Part shown: one piece after another, positions 58,246-64,000 of the stretch
How the letters are laid out: every line of letters starts with the position of its first letter
Position numbering within the stretch: the first letter of the stretch is position 1
Assembly (NCBI GenBank): GCA_010909165.1
Contig: MU008164.1
Coordinates: 2,066,001-2,130,000 of the forward strand
DNA: 64,000 nt
Direction of reading: 5' to 3'
Source: Anthoceros angustus
Taxonomy: Eukaryota > Streptophyta > Anthocerotopsida > Anthocerotales > Anthocerotaceae
The notes under the pieces: model-generated
Seen by the model: the letters and a program-made list of their open reading frames with translations, nothing else
The model's database searches: none
What the model was told of the DNA's origin: nothing
Translations under genes and position numbers: made by a program

Positions 58246-60045
58246 AGGGCCCTCGGTGTTTGCATGCGGCTCAGAGAGGCTACCGCCCTCGCCGGATTGA
58301 TGAGCATTGTTCACACCTAAGTTTGCCAATCCAGAGAGGAGTTTTTCACTATATTGGAGAAGGCTTTTCCATTTAAAACCCCGGAGAAGATAGCTGAACT
58401 GCCGCTTCCAACGGAAGGTGAGGAGACAAGGTAATGGCATTTCGTCGGTTGCAAAAGCTCAGAGATAGAATGCAGTATGTTGGTCGATCAAGAGGCTAAA
58501 AGTTTCTAAATGCTCTTGAGGCAGACCATTGTTTCATTTTATCAACGCTCACCACCAACCACCCGTTGCCGGACAACCGAAAGGGCTCTAAACAATGAAC
58601 AACGCTTTGACTATGAGAGTTACAACAAAAGATAATAAAATGCGACGAACGCCGACGCTGATCCGCATGTAATTGCAATCTCAGAATACTCAGCAATTCT
58701 TGCGCCGCTAGTAAGTTCGCCCACTAGTAGCAAATTGCCATACCTCCACCTTCCACCGAGAAGCCAAAATGCAAAGACTTCGCTTCCCAGCTGAAGTAGT
58801 TGTGAGAGTAGAGGTTCGAGCTCGCTAAATGCATCAGCATCCGCTCAAAGTGAGTGGAGAGTTCCCTAGTCCACAAAAAACATGCATCAGCAACGTGCAA
58901 AATGTAGGCTCTTGCTCACTCGCTCGTGCAACATATTGTTCCAACAGAATTGAATTGCACAGAAAAGAGTGACAATCGTGAGCTGTGCTCATCCACTATC
59001 ACGACCACGCTTTTGTAGCTACGATTCTCTGGCCCACTCCGGCTACCAACAGGGACCTCTTAAGCTCGTCCTGTCTCATCGGTCTCCATCTCGTGCACCG
59101 CTGATTTCCTCCCGCCCGCCATCACTCCTCGATAGCCTTGTTTCATCATCAAGCTCGGTTGCGGCGAGGCGGCGGGTAAAGGGCCCTCGGTGTTTGCATG
59201 CGGCTCAGAGAGGGCCCGCCGGATTGATGAGCATATTGTTGTACCTAAGTTTGCCAATCCTGTAGAGGAGTTTTTCACTATATTGGAGAAGGCTTTTCCA
59301 TTTAAAACCCCGGAGAAGATAGCTGAACTATGGCTTCGGAAGAAGGAGAGCGATTAAATGGCATTTTAGTCGGTTGCAAAAGCTCAGAGATAGAACTGGT
59401 ATGTTGAGTGATCAAGAGGCAGCACAAAGTTTCATTTGCTCTTGAGGCAGACCATTGTTTCATTTTCAGATGTTTATCAACGCTTCTCACGATATGTTGC
59501 CAGACAACGAAGGGTCGAACAATGAACAACGTTTGACTATGAGAGTTACAACAAAAGAGATAACAAAATCGTAGAGAGCGACCATTGATGCATGTAATTG
59601 CGGATGCACAATTCTTGCGCTAGTAAGTTAAGCACTAGTAGCAGGTGCCATACCTCCACCTTCAGAAGCCAAAATGCAAAGACTTCCTTCAGAGTAGTTG
59701 TGAGAGTAGAGGTTCGCTAAATCATCGACATCCGCTCAAAGTGGTGGAGAGTTCCCTAGTCCACAAAACATGCCATCGACAGCGTGCAAAATGTAGGCTC
59801 TTGCTCACTCGCTCGTGCAACATATTGTTCCAAAATTGGTGCCTGGAAAAGACAATCGTGGTATTGTGCTCATCACTATCGACCACGCTTTTGTAGCTGA
59901 GACTCTCTGGTGACTCCTGGCTACCAACACAGGACCTCTTAAGCTCGTCCTCGTCTCATCGGTCTCCATCTCGTGCCAGCTGCCTGATTTCCTCCCGCTC
60001 CCGCCATCACTCCTCGATAGCCTTGTTCGCATCATCATTCATGCG
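58200..60045. repeat. Direct tandem duplication, unit about 930 bp
   Basis: 'taaagggccctcggtgtttg' occurs at about 58243 and 59175, and 'ttgctcactcgctcgtgcaa' at 58912 and 59802. Copy 2 differs mainly by short deletions. Small minus ORFs ending with SEPHANTEGPL recur in both copies but have no family I recognise. Confidence 0.85.
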
Positions 60046-61220
60046 AGGATTTGCAACCAAAAGCCTAGATCTACTGACGCCCTATTCCCATGAGCACCAG
60101 CACACTATTGACCTAACCGTGATTTCAACTGTTAAACATATATGCTCATATGTGTGAATTAACCTAGAATTCCTTGTTCTAATCCTACGCATCGCAGCAT
60201 GACATGCATGCTCTTCCACTTGGCATGTGCCCCTGATGCCTTACGCCGACCAAAAAGCCCACGTTTCCATCGCCGCAGATGTTGACGCCTTCCTCCTCCG
60301 CCCATCCGGCGATGCCAAGATCTTAGCGCCCTTCCTCCTCCGCCTCGTCATATTAAAGGCACATGCGGGCGCCTCTTCTCCTTCGGGCCTATAAGGCGTC
60401 GAGACTGCGCCTCTTCCGCCTGCCGTGTGACTTTTGCTGATGGCCGGCGGCCGCATAACTCGTGTTGTAGGGAGGTCCGTCCCAAGGAATGATAGGCCCG
60501 CGCATCGCTTGTGTGATTCCTACCGCCTCAGCGCTGCTCGCCTCAACACACACACATACTCCTAACTACTCACAACGTTCACCGTGACAGTCTGTATGGC
60601 TAAACGCTTAAGGACCCGTCAAGGCCCAGATTGCTCACATACATCCTCACGATCCCCTTAAAAATATCAGAAACATGTTAGAGCTATGCAAAAAAAGAAA
60701 TTATATAAAAAATAAAGATAAAAAATAGAAAAAGAGATTTGGTGTACGAAGAGAGAGTGGACCACTGGATTGTTGTTTTGTTTTGAGGGTTTGGTGTTTG
60801 TTTTTAGGAAACTACGCTTTTAGTAACACCCCTTTTCGGAGTGGGGCGATCCAGCGATTAGTGACAAAACATCACGGACACCAACACTAGGCCTCAAGTA
60901 GCCCGCCATCCTTCCACGGACGACTCGCGATCGGCACGTCTGCCAGGTGTTTATTCCGGCGAGTCAACAAGAATATATGAGATCGAGAGAGTCTGTGCAT
61001 ATGGCCGCCATAGCGCATGTGCTGGGCAGTTTGAACTACGCACTCCCCTTATACGGCGGCAAAATAAATCCTTGGCCTTTGGCGGGAAGGACACCAAGTT
61101 CTTCCTTGGCCTTTGGCCAAAGGCGACAAAGTTCAGCCTTAGCCAAGGAACACAAGGCAAAGGAGGCATAAATAGCCTCCAGGCNTCTCCGGAGCCACGA
61201 ACGAAAGGGGAAAAACTGAC
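60046..61220. other. Gene-free stretch, GC-rich then mixed, one ambiguous base
   Basis: 60240-60460 is GC-rich with a 71-codon minus ORF of low complexity (Arg/Ala). 61070-61150 contains a small palindrome around cctttggccaaagg. Position 61185 is an N. No gene, RNA or element end is supported. Confidence 0.45.
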
Positions 61221-62534
61221 CTAAGGTGGGATGGCTACGCCGAGGAGGAGGAGCCCGATGAGGATCAAACCAGCCCGAACCGGGCCATGTCCTTCATGGG
61301 AACCAATCCAGTGGAGAAGGCGATGGCGTTGGGTGGAGTGGAAATGGGTAGTGTGAAGGCGAAGGCTCCCAAGGTAGCTGGAATCATGAAGAGCAGTGGG
61401 TTGGCATGCATGGATATGGCCACCTGAGCTAGAAGGAAGGAAGATGGTGGCAGCGGAGTTGTTGAAGTGAACTGGGTGAGCAAGGTGACCAGCACCGCCA
61501 CCACGGGCGCGATCAGCAGATATGGCAGAGAGTCCAGAAAGTGGAGCCACTGTCACCCAGTCCGCCAGTCCGCTGGCCTGAATTCCATCTGCCAAAGCAA
61601 AACCTGCGAAACCAGAATTGGTGAGTGGAACATCATGTATTCATGTTTGCAGAGCGCTTCGCATGCTGGAGTTCATTGGTACCTCCGCCGAGGAGGAGAA
61701 CAATGTCCCATGGCAGGTTCTTGCACAGTTTCCAGCTCATGAGCTTCTCCCTTGGGATTTGCAGTCAGGTATCATGAACAGCACCATTGCCATCATAATC
61801 TGCAAGATGGAACGTTCACTGAAATTGAGATTCCAGGGTAGTGGTGGACTTGTTCATGGACGAAAGAGGAGGGCCTGGAATTGCTTACGCTGACTGTGCC
61901 ATCGCCAGCAAGGCCGTTGAAGTAGTTTCCCCATCCATAATCACCAACAGACCTCGTTATCCACAGGAGAGCGAGAACCTGTACAATAAGAAGTGTCAGC
62001 TCATGCACATTTCCTTCCCTCGCAACGAAAATGGCAAGATTTCACAGCTTAGAGAACGATGGACCACTTTACAGTGAAAGAAGAGAGGACTGTCTTTTCT
62101 GCGAAGGAGATCGGGCCTGCTCACGAGATCGTCTCGATTAGTGAAATCAATGGATGCTTGATGCAATTGGAGGCCAGATAGAGGACTGAAGTCACTTACC
62201 GAGATTTTTGTACTCTTGTTCGATGACAGACCGATGCAAGGAAGCCGAGACTAGAGTAGACGTGGGCTCGGGGCAGTACCACCAGATGAGCAGAAGCCAC
62301 AGGACGAGGGAGGTAGATGAGGCCTAGAGGGAAAGCGAACAGAAACCACTGCAAGTAGGTGATCGGCGCAGCCTCTGGAAACATGCTCTTCCACATTCCC
62401 GCCAGAATCAAATTGGGCCCGGTTCCCGTGAGCGTGGACAGGCCTCCGATGGCCACAGCGTAGGCGATGGCAAGCATCAGTCCCCGTAGAGCATGAGGCT
62501 CAGGCGTCTCGGCAGGCACAATGTCGTCCTGGTT

Positions 62535-62574
<40 letters not shown>

Positions 62575-63279
62575 CCTTCCTTGAAATCTGCCACAGTGGA
62601 GCTGTGGATGTTGTGCGATGCGCCTTCCTTCACCTTGCGCACCACGCCCAGGGCCATGGGAACCATCATGACGGCAGCTGCGGTGTTGGAAATCCACATA
62701 CTCACAAAGGCGGGGCCAACGCAGAAGCCCAGGACGAGAAAGTGGGGTCCATGTTCTGCCCCGAAAAGGAGCAGGATTTTGAGCGCCAGGCGCTTGTGCA
62801 CGTTGTGGTGCTCCACAGCCAAGGCCATGATGAAGGAGCCGAGGAAGAGCGCGATGGTATCATTCATGTACACCTTGGCCACGGTGTCGCAATCCTGAAT
62901 GTCCAACAGGGGAACAGGAAGAGCGGGATGAGCGCAGTGATGGCCACGGAACCGCCCCGTCAGCCACCAGAAACAGATCCAGATCGCGGCTCGAGCATGG
63001 ACCAGATCTTGATGTTTTGGGCAGCCACCTCCGGGGCTGCTGCCCATTGAGGATTCGCGACAAAGCGATGCTGCAAATGGCCAGTGTCGGCCCTGCAATC
63101 ACCGCCAGGTTCTTCTGGTTGCACAGGCAGTTCTTCCAGGACAGTTTGCTCCCGGATTCGCCCCTCTGCCCAGGAGGCTGGTCGAGAGCTCTTCGTGCGA
63201 ATTCCACCGGCGGGCGCCCAGGGACTCGTACTTCCTCCCCTCGCCCATTTTCCACGTCCGTGATCGACCCCTCGCCCAT
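61221..63279 (-). pseudogene. TDT: Tonoplast dicarboxylate transporter (SLC13/DASS), frame broken many times
   Basis: The family moves malate and other dicarboxylates across the vacuolar membrane. From ATG 63279: MGEGSITDVENG..., NQKNLAVIAGPTLAICSIAL, a FWWLTG segment, VYMNDTIALFLGSFIMALAV, SMWISNTAAAVMMVPMALGV (first DASS SNT motif), GGLSTLTGTGPNLILAGMWK, YGWGNYFNGLAGDGTVS, and EKLMSWKLCKNLPWDIVLLL in exon 61683-61799. The last exon is 61221-61603 with LLTQFTS, NNSAATIFLP and PISTPPNAIAFSTG, ending LLLLGVAIPP. These pieces lie in different frames. Single missing bases, mostly in or next to G or C runs, would reconnect them at eight or so places (e.g. caaGGGagaag, ggGGcgg, ttCCCctg, inside the second TSNN motif). 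Either a young pseudogene or an under-polished consensus. A 12-Gln tract lies in the cytosolic loop. Confidence 0.8.
62536..62571 (-). repeat. (CAG)12 microsatellite coding for polyglutamine in the TDT gene
   Basis: Twelve uninterrupted CTG triplets on the + strand give twelve Gln codons between DFKEGE and NQDD in the variable hydrophilic loop after the first SNT-motif helix. Plant homologues have a Ser-rich loop of variable length here, so length change is probably tolerated. Confidence 0.85.
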
Positions 63280-64000
63280 GGCGATTCCTCCCACTCACTC
63301 TCAACCGAAAGCTGCCCGAATCGCTGGACAAGCCAACTCCCACAGGATTTCCTCAGCTACTCAAATCGCTGGTCCCGGACAACGCAAGTCCAGACGAGCC
63401 TGTAGGCCAGCTCTGCCGGGAAGGGGTCACGCCGAGCCCGTGTCGCCTGCTCGGACCGTCTACTGGAACCAGGCCATGGCATGACGTTTTATACACCTTC
63501 CTTCCACCAGGCGGGAAAGGGACTCCGTAGGAGCCTCGACACAGGTGGTTGATGTGTAGAACGATACGTGCGTATGAGGCCGAGGCGAGAGCCAAGGGAG
63601 GCCTCACCCAGACTTGGCGCCACATACGAATATGGCACTGGCACGGCAAGTAAAGTGAACGAAGTGCCCAAAAACCTTCTCCTGGTCGGCGGAATCACAT
63701 CCTGCTCTACCGATTCCCGCTGACTCACTGGATCGGCTTGCCAACTCCTCACTGTAGGGCCGACGTAGGATCACTTGAATCCTGGACTGCCAAGTTTTAG
63801 GATTACGTAGGTAGTAGCCAGACCAACGCCATTCTGATAAGCAGGCCTCACAAAGCGCTGCACAGATTCGATCTTGTGGGCAACCATTCGCTCCTTTCAC
63901 CTCGGAAGGAAGACTTCCCTTTATTTAGCTCACTCCAATAACGTCTCCAGGACTCCAGATAATAGCGTCTCAGCTCTCACCCAGCCGAGTCAGCACCTTC
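63280..64000. other. Region upstream of the TDT gene, no supported gene
   Basis: Several overlapping ORFs of 87-155 codons occur on both strands, none with a recognisable domain. The promoter of the minus-strand transporter should lie here. The window ends without another gene. Confidence 0.4.

Noticed and set aside
59060-60038. Minus ORFs ending SEPHANTEGPL
   Set aside because: Recur with the 930-bp duplication and are not kept in length or frame between copies.
62493-63050. 185-codon plus-strand ORF with poly-Leu
   Set aside because: Antisense shadow of the transporter gene; the Leu run is the reverse strand of the CAG tract.

Overview
This window is nuclear DNA of a land plant. The evidence is spliceosomal GT-AG genes with mostly short introns (about 70-150 bp), a plant-type initiator tRNA-Met, a plant TOR kinase, an EMB514-type DUF3223 protein, a tonoplast dicarboxylate transporter homologue, and an intronless PLS-class PPR protein with an atypical DYW domain. 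That PPR protein has a KP-type PG box and no terminal DYW tripeptide. The variant is known from hornworts, lycophytes (other than Selaginella) and ferns, so a seedless land plant is the best inference. Genus and species cannot be read from the sequence.

Layout. 1-4875 is repeat DNA: an 81-bp tandem repeat with a perfect 65-bp palindrome, a large degenerate ~45-bp minisatellite with an ~840-bp higher-order duplication, and a hexamer CTAAAA array. 5112-20123 (+) is the complete TOR kinase gene. 20698-22715 is a 1-kb tandem duplication whose breakpoint lies inside a hAT-type MITE with target-site duplication. 23478-24527 (+) is a small secreted protein of unknown family. 25856-25927 is tRNA-iMet. 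26172-29226 (+) is dolichol kinase in 14 exons. 29688-33095 (-) is the DYW:KP-like PPR gene. 34194-34865 (-) is N-alpha-acetyltransferase NAA50. 35639-36591 (+) is EMB514.

36881-40680 and 43531-46650 are direct copies of one segment. Each carries a WRN/RNase D-like 3'-5' exonuclease (-) and a small unrecognised gene (-). One exonuclease copy keeps the DEDDy residues; the other has Glu-to-Gln and Tyr-to-Phe changes at two of them. The small gene is broken in both copies by different lesions. 40680-43530 holds three unrelated minisatellites.

46900-61150 is TE- and repeat-rich: degenerate gag fragments with zinc knuckles, a LINE-ORF1-like fragment, a 280-codon ORF with one internal stop, a ~146-bp satellite with palindromic cores, and three further ~0.8-1.4 kb direct duplications. 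61221-63279 (-) is a tonoplast dicarboxylate transporter (SLC13/DASS) gene interrupted by many single-base frame losses, mostly in or beside homopolymer runs. An N lies at 61185, so consensus error is as likely as decay.

The functional genes are housekeeping genes (growth signalling, N-glycosylation lipid carrier, N-terminal acetylation, organelle RNA editing, vacuolar malate transport) and do not form a pathway cluster. The parts most worth attention are the candidate U-to-C editing PPR, the active/pseudo-exonuclease pair, and the recurrent local duplications.
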